Source: Shinisaurus crocodilurus
Lineage: Eukaryota > Chordata > Lepidosauria > Squamata > Shinisauridae
Length of the DNA: 64,000 nucleotides
Assembly (NCBI GenBank): GCA_021292165.1
Contig: CM037876.1
Coordinates: 116,689,379-116,753,378 of the forward strand
Reading direction: 5' to 3'
Part shown: piece after piece, positions 19,256 to 29,584 of the stretch
How positions within the stretch are numbered: position 1 is the stretch's first letter
Layout of the letters: every line of letters starts with the position of its first letter
Position numbers and translations under genes: made by a program
The notes under the pieces: model-generated
The model's input: the letters and a program-made list of their open reading frames with translations, nothing else
Databases searched by the model: none
Told to the model about the DNA's origin: nothing

Positions 19256-20810
19256 AGTGCAGACTGAAGGGGCAGAATTGCAGCTTGAGATTGATAGGCA
19301 AATGGTCAAGGAGCACCTGATTACTCTGAACGAGTTTAAATCTCCAGGGCCTGATGAGCTGCATCCTAGAGTAATAAAGGAACTGGCAGAAGAACTCTCA
19401 GAACCACTGTCTATTATCTTTGAGAAATCATGGAGGACAGGTGAAGTGCCAGACGACTGGAGGAGGGCAAATGTTGTTCCCATCTTCAAAAAGGGCAAGA
19501 AGGAGGAACCTGGGAACTATAGGCCAGTCAGTCTGACATCAATCCCCGGGAAGATTTTTGAGCAGATTATAAAGAAGTCAGTCTGCAAGCACCTTGAAAA
19601 CAATGCAGTGATTACTAGAAGCCAGCATGGATTTGTCAAGAACAAATCCTGTCAGACTAATCTGATCTCATTTTTTGATCGGGTAACCTCCCTTGTGGAC
19701 TGTGGGAATGCTGTGGACATTATATACCTGGACTTCAGCAAAGCTTTCGACAAAGTGCCTCATGATATCCTGATTAGTAAGCTAGCTAAGAGTGGGCTAG
19801 ATGGAACAACTATCAGGTGGATCCACAATTGGCTACAGAATCGGACTCAAAGAGTGCTTATCAATGGTTCCTTCTCAAACTGGGGAGAGGTAACGAGCGG
19901 GGTACCACAGGGCTCGGTCCTGGGCCTGGTGCTCTTCAACATTTTTATTAATGACTTGGATCAGGAGGTACAGGGAATGCTTATCAAATTTGCAGATGAC
20001 ACAAAGTTGGGTGGAACATCTAATAGTCTGGAAGACAGAAACAAAATTCAAAGTGACCTCGATTGGCTGGAGCGCTGGGCCGAAAACAACAGAATGAAAT
20101 TTAATAGGGATAAATGCCAAGTGCTGCACCTAGGGAGAGGAAACCAAATGCAGAGTTACAGAATGGGGGACACTTGGCTCAACAATACTACAAGTGAGAA
20201 GGATCTTGGAATTGTGGTAGATCACAAACTGAATATGAGCCAGCAATGCGATGTGGCTGCAAAGAAGGCAAATGCAATTTTGGGCTGTATTAATAGAAGT
20301 ATAGCTTCCAAATCGCGGGAAGTGATAATTCCCCTTTACTCGGCACTGGTTAGGCCTCATCTTGAGTACTGCGTCCAGTTCTGGGCACCTCACTTTAAGA
20401 AGGACATAGACAAACTGGAGAGGGTTCAGAGGAGGGCAACAAGGATGATAAAGGGACTGGAAACAAGGCCCTATGAGGAGAGACTGAAAGAACTGGGCAT
20501 GTTTAGCCTTCAGAAGAGGAGACTGAGGGGAGATATGATCGCACTCTTCCAGTATTTGAAGGGATGTCACACAGAGGAGGGCAAAGATCTCTTCTCGTTC
20601 ATCCCAGTTTGCAGGACACGGAATAATGGGCTCAAGTTACAGGAACCTAGATTCCACCTAAACATCAGGAAAAATTTCCTGACTGTCAGAGCAATAAGAC
20701 AATGGAATCAACTACCTAGGGAGGTTGTGGGCTCTCCCACTCTGGAGGCATTCAAGGTGCAGCTGGACAGACATCTGTCAGGGATGCTTTGGCCTGGATT
20801 CCTGCATTGA
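19203..20810 (+). CDS. CR1 reverse transcriptase with open frame (endonuclease missing)
   Basis: The 535-codon frame has a first ~16 residues derived from the antisense flanking element. CR1 protein starts at KPEVQTEG. All RT blocks are present: EFKSPGPDELHPRV (~44), GNYRPVSLTSIPGKIFE (~102), DIIYLDFSKAFDKVPHD (~175), [16 protein letters not shown] (~232; Leu replaces the usual Pro) and FADDTKLGG with Asp265-Asp266. The thumb and native C-terminus follow (LDRHLSGML), with a read-through of WPGFLH because the normal TGA is TGG here. The RT is without stops, but there is no endonuclease, no ORF1 and no promoter, so it is a young dead copy. Confidence 0.88.
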   Translation: MYIGILPLILEVAYSKPEVQTEGAELQLEIDRQMVKEHLITLNEFKSPGPDELHPRVIKELAEELSEPLSIIFEKSWRTGEVPDDWRRANVVPIFKKGKKEEPGNYRPVSLTSIPGKIFEQIIKKSVCKHLENNAVITRSQHGFVKNKSCQTNLISFFDRVTSLVDCGNAVDIIYLDFSKAFDKVPHDILISKLAKSGLDGTTIRWIHNWLQNRTQRVLINGSFSNWGEVTSGVPQGSVLGLVLFNIFINDLDQEVQGMLIKFADDTKLGGTSNSLEDRNKIQSDLDWLERWAENNRMKFNRDKCQVLHLGRGNQMQSYRMGDTWLNNTTSEKDLGIVVDHKLNMSQQCDVAAKKANAILGCINRSIASKSREVIIPLYSALVRPHLEYCVQFWAPHFKKDIDKLERVQRRATRMIKGLETRPYEERLKELGMFSLQKRRLRGDMIALFQYLKGCHTEEGKDLFSFIPVCRTRNNGLKLQEPRFHLNIRKNFLTVRAIRQWNQLPREVVGSPTLEAFKVQLDRHLSGMLWPGFLH

Positions 20811-20885
20811 GCAGGGGGTTGGACTCGATGGCCTTGTAGGCCCCTTCCAACTCTACTTTTCTATGATTCTATGATTCTATGATTC
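19256..20885 (+). mobile_element. CR1 LINE, 5'-truncated, nested in an older CR1
   Basis: It starts at cctgaagtgcagactgaagg in the RT region and ends with the CR1 3' repeat (ctatgattctatgattctac). Both flanks belong to the same older element in opposite orientation. Its sequence is near identical to 38868-40903, so the insertion is recent. Confidence 0.96.
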
Positions 20886-21950
20886 TACTAGCCATTGATA
20901 GCCTTCTCCTCCATAAATTTGTCTAATCTCCTTTTAAAGCCATCCAAGTTGGCAGCTATCACTACATTTTGTGGTAGCAAATTCCATAGTTCATGCACTT
21001 TGTGAAGAAAGATGACTTCCTTTTATCTGTTCTGAATCTCCCACCATTCAGCTTCATAGAATGATCCAAGGTACTGGTATTATGAGAGAGAGGAAAATGT
21101 CTCCTTATCCACTTTCTTCACACCATGCATAATTTTCTACACCTCTATCATGTCTCCCCTTACTCACTTTTTTCCTAAGCTAAACAGTCCCAAACGTTCC
21201 TCATAGGGGAGTTGCTCCAACCCCTTGATCATTTTAGTTGCCCCTTTCTGCACTTTTTTCCTACTCTGCAATATCCTTTTTTAGGTGTGGTGACCAGAAC
21301 TGTACACAGTATTCTACGTGTAGTCACACCATAGATTTGTATAAGGGCAGTATGATATTGGCAGTTTTATTTTCAATTCCTTTCCTAATTATGCCTAACA
21401 TGGAGTTTGCCTTTTTCACAGCAGCTGCACACTGGGTTGACATTTTCATCGAGCTGTCCACCACAACCCCAAGATCTCTTTCTTGGTCAGTCACTGCTAG
21501 CTCAGATACCATCAACTTATAATTGAAGTTGGGATTTTTGCCCCGAGGTGCATCACTTTACACTTGCTTACATTGAACCACATTTGCCATTTTTATGGCC
21601 ATTCTCCCAGTTTGGAGAGATCCTTTTGGAGCTCCTAGCAGTCCCTTTTTTCCCTTATCCACCCTAAAATATCATCAGAAAATCTGCCCACTTCACTGCT
21701 CACTCCTAATTCCAGATAATTTATGAATAATTTGAAAAGCGTTGGTCCCAATACAGATCCCTGTAGGACCCCAATGTTTATATCCCTCCACTGGGGGGAT
21801 TTACCACTTATTCCTACTCCCTGCTTTCTGTTCTTTAATCAGTTACTGATCCTTAAGAGGACCTCTCCTCTTATTCCATGACTGCTAAGTTTGCTCAGGA
21901 GTCTTCAGTGAGGGACTTTGTCAAAAGCCTTTTAGAAGTACAAGTACAAG
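20886..21950 (-). pseudogene. Older CR1-like LINE, ORF2 C-terminal part
   Basis: The minus strand carries recognisable CR1 RT C-terminal motifs with frameshifts: SELAVTDQERDLGVVVDSSMKMS and AVKKANSMLGIIRKGIE at 21515-21324, followed by a region matching SLGLFSLGKK-type sequence and the 3' non-coding part (cctccataaatttgtct on the plus strand). It continues the 19051-19255 element. It is more decayed than the other CR1 copies and belongs to a different subfamily. Confidence 0.82.
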
Positions 21951-22178
21951 TTAATTCAGAAGAATGAACCAAAAGTTACATGAAAGAGCACATTTTCCCT
22001 AAAATATTATTCTCAAGAGTCTTTAACATATGCCATTGTTGTTGTTTTCCTTTAGTACAAGTAGAAGTACAAGTACAAGTAAAACCAATCAGTGTTGATT
22101 TGGCTCACTTGGAAGTTGCAGTTCTGGTCTATTTTTCAGAATACAGACTATTACCTGGAAAATGCACCAAAACACTAT
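21951..22178 (+). repeat. Composite repeat copy (left of a mariner MITE)
   Basis: Shares attcagaagaatgaacc, aaagttacatgaaagagcac and aaaatattattctcaag with 23621-23720, then enters a monomer (ggctcacttggaagttgcag, cagaatacagactattacctgg). Confidence 0.72.
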
Positions 22179-22180
22179 TA

Positions 22181-22429
22181 CAGGCAGTCCCCAGGTTACA
22201 AACGAAATCTGTTCGTAAGTCTGTCTTTAGGTCAAATGTGTACGTAAGTCGGAACAGAAGCCGCACAATGTTTTCAAAGTGTTGTAAAGTGTTGCAAAGT
22301 GTTGTATAGTGTGTTCGTTTGTAAGTATGAACCATTGTATTTAACTCAGATTTTTACATATATGGCAGTCCGTTCTTAAGTATGAGTTGTGTCCATAAGT
22401 CGGGACGTTCGTAATCTGGGGACTGCCTG
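22181..22429. mobile_element. Tc1/mariner-type MITE, copy 2
   Basis: Termini CAGGCAGTCCCCAGG and GGGGACTGCCTG with TA on both sides (22179-22180, 22430-22431). It is the reverse-oriented relative of 15868-16109 and is inserted in the composite repeat. Confidence 0.86.
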
Positions 22430-22431
22430 TA

Positions 22432-22500
22432 CTGTGGAAGTTTCATGACTTATTGCCTCCCTCCCATGTAATTATGTGTGACTGTCACCACATGGCCCAC
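22432..22500 (+). repeat. Composite repeat copy (right of the mariner MITE)
   Basis: The sequence ctgtggaagtttcatg and ctccctcccatgtaatta resumes the monomer exactly after the MITE. Confidence 0.65.
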
Positions 22501-23320
22501 CCCTTCCATCCTGGCGAATATGTCATCTTCCACTGCTACCCTCTAAAAATAACAACTTGACCACATAAATATAGCCACTGTAAACTTTATTGATCCTGGT
22601 TACCTCACCAGATCATTAAGTCCAGTTTTGCAGAATCAGGAACATTTCTTAGCTTACTATGCAAGTACTCACTGGATAAGGCAGCATGGCCTAGAGCAAT
22701 ATTGGTATGTGGTTACAGGACCAGGATGAATGTCTTTGGGTGACACTAGTAAGTACTTGCAGGATCAGGCTGAAGATCCACTGGGTAAGGTAAGTGGCTA
22801 TAGGACCCAGCAAAATGCTCATGCGTGATGTGGGTAATTACCTGCAGGATTAGAATGATTTCCTACATCATGGAGTAAGCTGGCAAAGAGTAGTTGTAGG
22901 ATGACCAATTACTGACTTTGTTGGAGAAGTGGCTAAGTCTTTCCGTGCACACTCCTTTTTGTATCTGTCCCTTAGCTACTGTCTGTGCTGGGAAGGTCTC
23001 TCCTAGCAGCCAGGCATCTGTTTGTCTCTCATGAAAGACAAGCAGGTGTCTTTCCTGGTTTTCTACCTTCTGGGCTCCATTCCTTTAGGTTTGCTGCTGC
23101 ACCTCCTGGGGCTTCCTTTTCTCCCCCCATGTATCCAGCATTCAGACTTTTTATCCTTGCTTCTGCCTTACCTTTCCCCCCTCTCTCAGAGTCCTCGAGC
23201 CATTTAAAGAGCCTTGTCTTGATTCTGTTATGTTTTGTTCAACTAGCCCTAACTGTTGTAGGCTCTTATTTCTGGGGAGCCTGCCTGGGGCCTGCACCGC
23301 AACCCCTGACTGCTCCTCAC
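22501..23320. other. No recognised gene
   Basis: The 115-codon frame at 22985-23332 is Pro/Ser/Leu-rich with no recognisable domain and is not called as a gene. A degenerate gcaggatcagg-like repetition occurs at 22690-22860. Confidence 0.45.
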
Positions 23321-23745
23321 AGTGACTGTTGAATTTGGTTTGCTTGGCTCACTTGGAAGTTGTCATTCTGGGCCATTCTGTTCTGTTCCGGATTGAGTCA
23401 GGGCATTATAGGGTTAATAATAATATAATATTGAAAGAGTTTCAGTCTTAAAATATTATTCTCAAGTGTCTCACATGCTATTGTTTTTGGCATGGTTTTC
23501 TTTAAATAAAGGGGCTGCTTTTGCCCATTCCGTTCTGGCTTTTACACTGTCCCTTTGTGATACCCCTTCTATTTTGTTATTTGGTTCTGTATAAAGCTCA
23601 ATATTTCTTGGAATAATTAATTCAGAAGAATTAACCAAAAGTTACATGAAAGAGCACATTTCCCCTAAAATATTGTTCTCAAGAGTCTTTAACATATGCC
23701 ATTGTTGTTGTTTTCCTTTAGTTAGATAATGGGGCCATTCCGGCC
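23321..23745 (+). repeat. Composite dispersed repeat, best copy
   Basis: One monomer piece (ggctcacttggaagttgtc) leads into gggttaataataatat, tttaaataaaggggctgc and ccctttgtgatacccc, then aattcagaagaattaacc and aaaatattgttctcaagag. The same order occurs on the minus strand at 13060-13715. The repeated taaaatattattctcaag[a/t]gtct block appears twice within it. Confidence 0.72.
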
Positions 23746-24693
23746 CTTTCTGACTTTTGCACCATCCCTATAAAGCAGATGGCAGGGGGGATTTCCCTGG
23801 GTGGGTGATTTCAGGAGACTTTATGAACGGGACACAGAGCACATCTTGCTGAGCATTTTGGTGTAAGATATGCATTTGTGGCCATTTGTTTGCTGTTAAA
23901 ACATACATTGCCTAGACTACTAGGGAACTGGTTGCTCTTGTTCAAGAATGTAATTATACATACTTATTGCTTGCCAGACACCTTTGCTTTTGCAGATACT
24001 CTCCCATATCAATGGCCCCTGGGTGTGTCCATGTAAGCTTCCTGCCCTCCACCTCAAGTAATGTGAAAGTTGAATTCTATGAAGATTGCACTTGTATTCC
24101 AAATCAGGTTCAAGTGTTGTACTGTCCAGGAGGCTGAAGAATCTGAGCAGGTTTCATATTTCTAAGCATTATGGAAATACTGGCCAGTAGAGGCTATTTT
24201 GTGCATGTGTTATCCCCTCTAATGTAGTCCCAACTAAAGCTATTAGAGACTTTGGAAGAGTCAGAATCAGAGGAATATAGAAGTGTACACTGGAGATGGC
24301 CCTGGTTCCTTTGTCGTCATGGTGATTTAATTGGCTGTTTTTATTTTCAACACATTCCAGTGGTGGGAGTGAATGTTGATGAGAAGGGAAAATAAGCATC
24401 CTTCAGAAGTTCATTCCAACGTAAAAAAGCTACCCTTACTGAGGCCTCTAACTTGAATTGTTCAAGCATCACACACACACTTTATTATTTAACAGCAGAC
24501 TGGTGAGCTAGATAAAAAAAAAATCACATGCAAAATGTATCCATTATCAACAGTCATCCCTCAGCAGTCATGATAATGATACCGTTTAACTATACTGCTA
24601 GAATCTTGTAGATCTAACATCTAGAAACAGAACAGCCACAGACATGCAACTAGACCCTTCTCAGCTGGGATATCTCACATACAATCCCCTTTC
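23746..24693. other. No recognised gene
   Basis: Intergenic, no domain or repeat family recognised. Confidence 0.5.
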
Positions 24694-24908
24694 ACTCATG
24701 CTGAGATAACAACTATGTTAGATCTGGGTCCTGAAGCTGTGGCAAGCTGACAGAGAGAGAGAACAGAGAAGGCAAAAATGTGAAACCTTTTTCTGGATGA
24801 AACTAGTGGAATGATTTCTTCAGACTTTCAAATTCTATTTAATTTTGCTGAGAACATCTTTATCTGAAGAAGAGCCTCATAAAGTTTCAGAGCTTGCAAC
24901 TTCTAAAC
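24694..24908 (+). repeat. 215-bp dispersed repeat, unclassified, copy 1
   Basis: Matches 40928-41144 in reverse orientation at roughly nine bases in ten. Shared blocks include ctgagataacaactatgtt, ggcaaaaatgtgaaacc and cataaagtttcagagcttgc. It ends near an AATAAA-like caataaaaga. It may be a SINE or the end of a larger retroelement. Confidence 0.75.
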
Positions 24909-25270
24909 CACTAGTTTGATTCAATAAAAGAATGACATTTTTATCTACTTGGTGTCAATGGCATTGCTAAATAGTAATACATTTCTGTTTCTATTGAAGT
25001 ATTTCCCACCCGCCCCCCTCTTCTGTCCTTTCTTCCTGTAACAAATCCTTAAGGCATGCAGCCCTTGACTTAATTTATGGGGAATGAAGGGGAGAGGGGG
25101 TGGCATAGAAAATGAGGAAGCTATGTAGTCCTGCAATGCTGCAAACTCTGCTCACCATCAGATGTGACTCCACCCACAACTGACTGCAGCCCCTGATTGA
25201 TTTTTCCCACAGGTCAAAGGCCCTTCATAGAAAAAAGGTTCCCCATTCTTGCCGTTGTGTTTTTAAGAAT
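24909..25270. other. No recognised gene
   Basis: Intergenic, nothing supported. Confidence 0.5.
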
Positions 25271-26150
25271 AGCTGTTTATTTAAGTAACATGGTTGAAGC
25301 ATGTTAGAGAAATAGAGAAACATTTAGATGAATTTAGAGAAGTAACAGGGTTAAAAGTTAATTGGGATAAATCGGAGATAATGACATTTAATTATAGTAA
25401 ACTGGAGGAAAGGGGATTTAAACAAAGGGGAGTGGATATAAAGATAAAAAATATAATTAAATATTTAGGTATTGATATATTAAAAGATTTGGATAAAATA
25501 GGGGAATGTAATTTTAAAAAACTAAAAGATGAAGTTAAAAATCAAATAGAGGATTATAAAAAATTGGGATTATCGTGGTTTGGTAGGATAGCTTTGATTA
25601 AAATGAAGATTTTACCGAAGTTTAATTTTTTATTTAGAATGATACCATATAAGATATCAGAGAAAGAAATTAAAGAGTGGCAAGTAATGTTAAATAGCTA
25701 TTGTAATGGGGGGAAAAATCAAGGATTACTAAGAATAGATGGTATAAAGCTCAAAAATAGGGGGACTTGGTCTCCCTAATTTAAAATGGTATTATATAGC
25801 TAATCAACTTAGATATATCATGGATATTATTGTTAGAAAAGATTTTATGTGGTGGGAAATAGAAGCATTTGAATTGGGTAATAGGGTGGATAAATTCTTA
25901 TTTACAAAACAAGGACATATTATGACAAAAAGATTAGAAAATCCCTTTTTAAAAAATATGTTAGAAATTTGGGGTAGAAATAAGGAAATATTTTTACCAG
26001 GTATATCCCCGCTTACTCCAGTGGTGGTTATGGAAGATTTTCCCGAGAATGTTAGACATTTAGAACGAATTTTTAGAGAGAAAAAGGTGATAACTTTAAT
26101 GGATTGGCTGGAAAAAATGAAGCAGTGCTTGTTGGGACATGTAGCATAAC
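25271..26150 (+). pseudogene. L1 LINE ORF2 fragment (C-terminal half of RT)
   Basis: The frame 25294-25779 has L1 RT motifs after the catalytic box: GLKVNWDKSEIM, IIKYLGIDI and LSWFGRIALIKMKILPKFNF. A one-base frameshift near 25760 moves the protein to another frame (GLGLPNLKWYY, then 25820-26149). The region is AT-rich as usual for L1. It lacks the 5' end, the endonuclease and the RT palm, and no poly-A tail is visible at its right end, where it abuts an oppositely oriented L1 tail. Confidence 0.85.
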
Positions 26151-26220
26151 TGCTGATACAACACCTACCTTAGGCTTAGGAGGTATGCAGCATAGCGGCT
26201 ATCATGTGGAGATTTCAGGA

Positions 26221-26980
26221 TTTTTTTTTCTTCAAAATTTTTATTTTCAAAAGAAGAATAAAACAGACAAAAATCACAAACACACAGCAACACTAAACTA
26301 AAATGGACTTCCGATTTTCCCCACAACAAAGTATAAGTACTTTACTCTGTGGTTTACAAATAATTTTTTCTTTTTTCTATTGTCAAACATTTTTCTTCTT
26401 ACTCATTCACCTCACAAGTTCACAAAACCTTATTAACCATAAACATATATGCAAATTCTTCTAATTCTTCTAGCAATTCTACTTCTATTTAATACAGTTC
26501 CCTAGTTTATTTCCCTCTACTTCATTTATCAAAAGGACAAGCTACCACATATTTTCACCTCACCCCCCAAATTTTTGACCCATTTTATATATATCCATTC
26601 CATTGGTCATTCTCAATCACTAATTTCAACAGAGATCAGTACATTTTACCAATAACACTTTACTTTTCAAATTCTAAGTTACTACTAAAACAAATCCTTA
26701 TTTTGTTCTAACGGCTCCAGCTTCTTCAGAAATCATCTTTCTATTAAAATCCTTCCCAAAGATCCCAATCAGGTTCAAAATTACCTTGATAAAAATCAAT
26801 CCCCCTCACTACCTTAAATCTTTCTAACATTTGTAAATAAGTGTACCCTTAAAAACATCTCTCAATTACCATTTCTAGAGCCTTAAAAAACACCAAAGGA
26901 ACACCAGTGATCAATAACCAGCATAACATAGAGTAAACCATTTCTGTCAGGTCCAATAATCCAAAACCATCCTCTTACAG
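26221..26980 (-). mobile_element. L1-type 3' UTR and poly-A end, minus strand
   Basis: The plus strand begins with a T-run (26221-26229) and ttcaaaatttttattttc, the reverse of an L1 3' end with A-tail. The minus-strand motif gaagtccatttta recurs in the 3' UTR of the L1-derived element at 52158-53770. A 5S SINE interrupts it at 26981. Confidence 0.6.
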
Positions 26981-27163
26981 ATTTCATAGATAGATTTCAT
27001 AGATCATAGAGTTGGAAGGAGCCTACAAGGCTATTGAGTCCAACCCCCTGCTCAATGCAGGAAACTAGAGGAGGGGTCTCCCATCCAAGTAATAACCAGG
27101 CCCGACCCTGCTTAGCTTTCCACACTCAGACAAGCTGAGCCAGCATAAGCCACAGGCCTGTAT
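26981..27163 (-). mobile_element. 5S-derived SINE with CR1-like tail, copy 2
   Basis: The reverse complement reads caggcctgtggcttatgc, then aagctaagcagggtcggg, then ttacttggatgggagacc, then the CR1 tail (gcattgagcagggggtt) and a 3' repeat of (atctatgaa)n. It is the best match of the three to 5S rRNA at GGGTCGGGCCTGGTTA. It is inserted in the minus-strand L1. Confidence 0.9.
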
Positions 27164-27513
27164 ATTAAGATCCCCCACCCATATTTTCCCACGGTCAAAC
27201 ACAGTAATTTTATGTTCAAGTCTCATAGTAGAAAAAATGCAATCTCCCTTCTTATGGATCTCAATAAACAGGTCCTTCGAAATAAGCCTGGCCATGTTTA
27301 GTGAGACAGTATTTTTTTTTCCAGTTCAGTGGAAAGATATTTCTTGTAGACTTGATTTTCTCCCTCAATGGTGAGGTATTTCTTCTGAGCTTGAGTTGCT
27401 ATTTTTCTGATTCTGATCCAGTTCCAGCCAGGCCATATCCGTTCCTTTATTAGTGTCTTCCGATTCCACCTCTCTGTTTAAAGTTTCAATTTTTGACTCT
27501 TGCAACATTCCAA
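27164..27513 (-). mobile_element. L1-associated sequence between SINE and LTR
   Basis: AT-rich minus-strand sequence with degraded Lys/Glu-rich coding texture (ARLISKDLFIEIHKKGDC). By position it belongs to the same L1 that continues at 28239. Which L1 part it represents is not certain. Confidence 0.4.
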
Positions 27514-28048
27514 TGTTGGGGACCATGTGAATTTGTACTCCTGTTCTAATGTTTAGCTAGGCCTGACTAGAGAATCTTGCATTCTTGTTTTCTGCTTTCT
27601 GTAAAATTGTTTCTTGCTTTCTTGCTGTTCTGTGAAACTGCTTGCTAAAGTTGCAAAGAAATCTGAATTGAAATGTAAGAGAGAGAAAAGTGAAGTTACA
27701 GGCAGTTTTGATGGCTGCAGTAGATGGGAGGGGGAAGAGGCCGGAGAATGGCAAAGTGTGTACAGAGGGCATGCACTGATAAGGGAATTGAAAAGGAATG
27801 TGAGAGAAGTAAAGCGAAAGGCGGGGGGAAGGGGGGGTGCTAGCATCAGACTGATGCGTGTACTTTCCAAAGAACAGGACAAGATGGAATTGTACTGATA
27901 GACAAGGAACAGGAGGAAATGTATGTACCAGGAAGGCCAGAGGAAGTCAGTGAAGGCGTGTGAAAGAGGTCATGATAAGAATGTTTTTCTACGCAACTGT
28001 ATGTAAAATGACTGTATGTGATGCAAACCTGTATCTGATTCCATGCTG

Positions 28049-28056
28049 TATAAAAG
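28049..28056 (+). promoter_or_regulatory. TATA box of the LTR
   Basis: TATAAAAG, 77 bases upstream of the polyadenylation signal, in the U3 position. Confidence 0.7.
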
Positions 28057-28125
28057 ATCCAGGAAGAACTTGAAAGGGGGCTCTTGATTTGAGTCACAGA
28101 CTCCTAGAGACTACTTAAGGCCTTA

Positions 28126-28131
28126 AATAAA
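28126..28131 (+). terminator. Polyadenylation signal of the LTR
   Basis: AATAAA followed by a T/C/G-rich block, as at the R-U5 border. Confidence 0.7.
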
Positions 28132-28238
28132 GTTGGTTTCCCTTCTCCAAATCAGTGTGTTTATTGGGCAGGGCATACACACTGAGGCCCGAATCACTTT
28201 GCCGGGAGAGGACACCTTTTTGGTGCCGGCAACACCAA

Positions 28239-29560
28239 CCTTATCAGTACTTTGTTCCTTCTCACCTGATGTTTGGACTTCCAACTCTCCACAGCCAATT
28301 TCTGTATAGGAATGCACATTTTCAATTTTTTTGTAAAAACCGCACTTCTAAATCCTCCAGCTTGCCAAGATTTCCCCCCTCAAGTGCATCAAATCCAGTC
28401 ATTTCTCCAGTCAGTTTAAACCACAAGTCCCATGTGGCCATCTTGAGTCTTTGTTTCCAGTACCAAAGACAACAAAGACTGTTCTCACACTGCAAATTTA
28501 TCACACAGCTACTTCTCTTATAAACTTTCCCAAGATTAAAAATAAGAAAATATATGTTTAACACTCTTCTTGTTAAATCTGCCATTTGCTTTCCTTGCAT
28601 AAAACCACACTGGTGCACCCCAACATATTTAGTAATAAACCTATTCATCCTTCTCGTTGTCATTAATTTTGTATCTTTTATTAAGGAAATGGGTCTATAT
28701 GAGCCTGGTTCTGTTAAATCCTTCTCTGGCTTTGGGATTAAAATAATCTTAGATTGCTTCCATGAAGAGGGGCTCGCTCCCCACTCCAAAATATTATTAA
28801 ATAAAATGTTTAATCTAGGAACTAACATTTTCTTTAAAACATTATAATATTCAGCCCCTAAACCATCTAGTCTGGGGGTCTTACCCTCTTTCAGTTTATT
28901 TATGGCATATTCTATTTCCAATTCTGAGAATGGTTGTTCCATAATTTCTCTATCTTCATCCACTAGTCTAATTTTAAAATGCTTTCCTATATACTCATTA
29001 ATCCTCTCTTCCGCACAATCCCCAGCCTTATATAATTCTGAATGAAATTCGTGAAATATTTTTAATTTATCCTGTGTTCCTTCCCATTTTTATCCTTGAT
29101 TACTCCCACCATACTTTTTTCTTTTTTTATTTGTCTAGATCTTGCTAGCATTTTATAACTCTTATTACTATTATCGAAAAACTCTCTTTTCATATAAATC
29201 AAGTTTCTCTGAACTTTTTCCATATCTTTATTTTCCAGCTTTTTGCTTGTAGTTCCACAAAAACCCTCTTATCCCTATCCTTCAAAAACTTAGTTTCCAA
29301 CTCCCTAATCTCGCCTTCTAAATTTTTAGTAAACTCTTCTTGTTGTTTCCTTAATTTCACTCTCTTCCTAATACTTACTGTATCCCTCTCATCACCGCCT
29401 TCATTGTGTCCCAAACTACAGCATCAGTACAATCTCCTGTATCATTAAGCAACCAAATATCACTCGTTTCCTTTTCTATCTTTGCTATAATATGTTTATA
29501 CTGTAAAATATTACTATTCAGTCTTGGTAATGCATGCACCCTGGCACATTCAGTTCTATT
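28239..29560 (-). pseudogene. L1 LINE ORF2 fragment (linker and RT N-terminus), minus strand
   Basis: On the minus strand: 29605-29375 has LQYKHIIAKIEKETSDIW and VVWDTMKAVMRGI, typical of the L1 region after the endonuclease. 29414-29199 has a Lys/Glu-rich linker. 28963-28560 has the RT N-terminus: EYAINKLKEGKTPRLDGLGAE, WKQSKIILIPKPEKD and SYRPISLI. At about 28555 the RT homology stops and unrelated sequence with KMATWDLWFKL follows, so an internal deletion is likely. Several stops are present. It is not the twin-primed partner of 25271-26150, because the relative orientation is wrong for that. Confidence 0.8.
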
Positions 29561-29584
29561 TTTTTTTTTTTTTTTAAATAGAGT

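Larger units (their letters stand above)
27514..28234 (+). mobile_element. Solo LTR of an endogenous retrovirus-like element
   Basis: A 721-base unit begins TGTTGGGG and ends CGGCAACA, with TGTTG/CAACA inverted termini. It is flanked by a 4-bp direct repeat CCAA (27510-27513, 28235-28238), the duplication size of gammaretrovirus-like ERVs. TATAAAAG at 28049 and AATAAA at 28126 mark U3-R. No gag, pol or env remains, so the provirus was removed by LTR-LTR recombination. It lies inside an L1. Confidence 0.82.

Noticed and set aside
20130..20570. 146-codon antisense ORF repeated in every CR1 copy
   Set aside because: It is the mirror of the conserved CR1 ORF2 C-terminal frame and recurs only because the element recurs.
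22985..23332. 115-codon ORF with hydrophobic stretches
   Set aside because: No domain, no supporting context. It overlaps the start of the composite repeat.
25271..29560. A single twin-primed (5'-inverted) L1
   Set aside because: Twin priming would place the inverted 5' part before the sense 3' part. Here the plus-strand 3' part comes first and the minus-strand 5' part second, so they are separate insertions.
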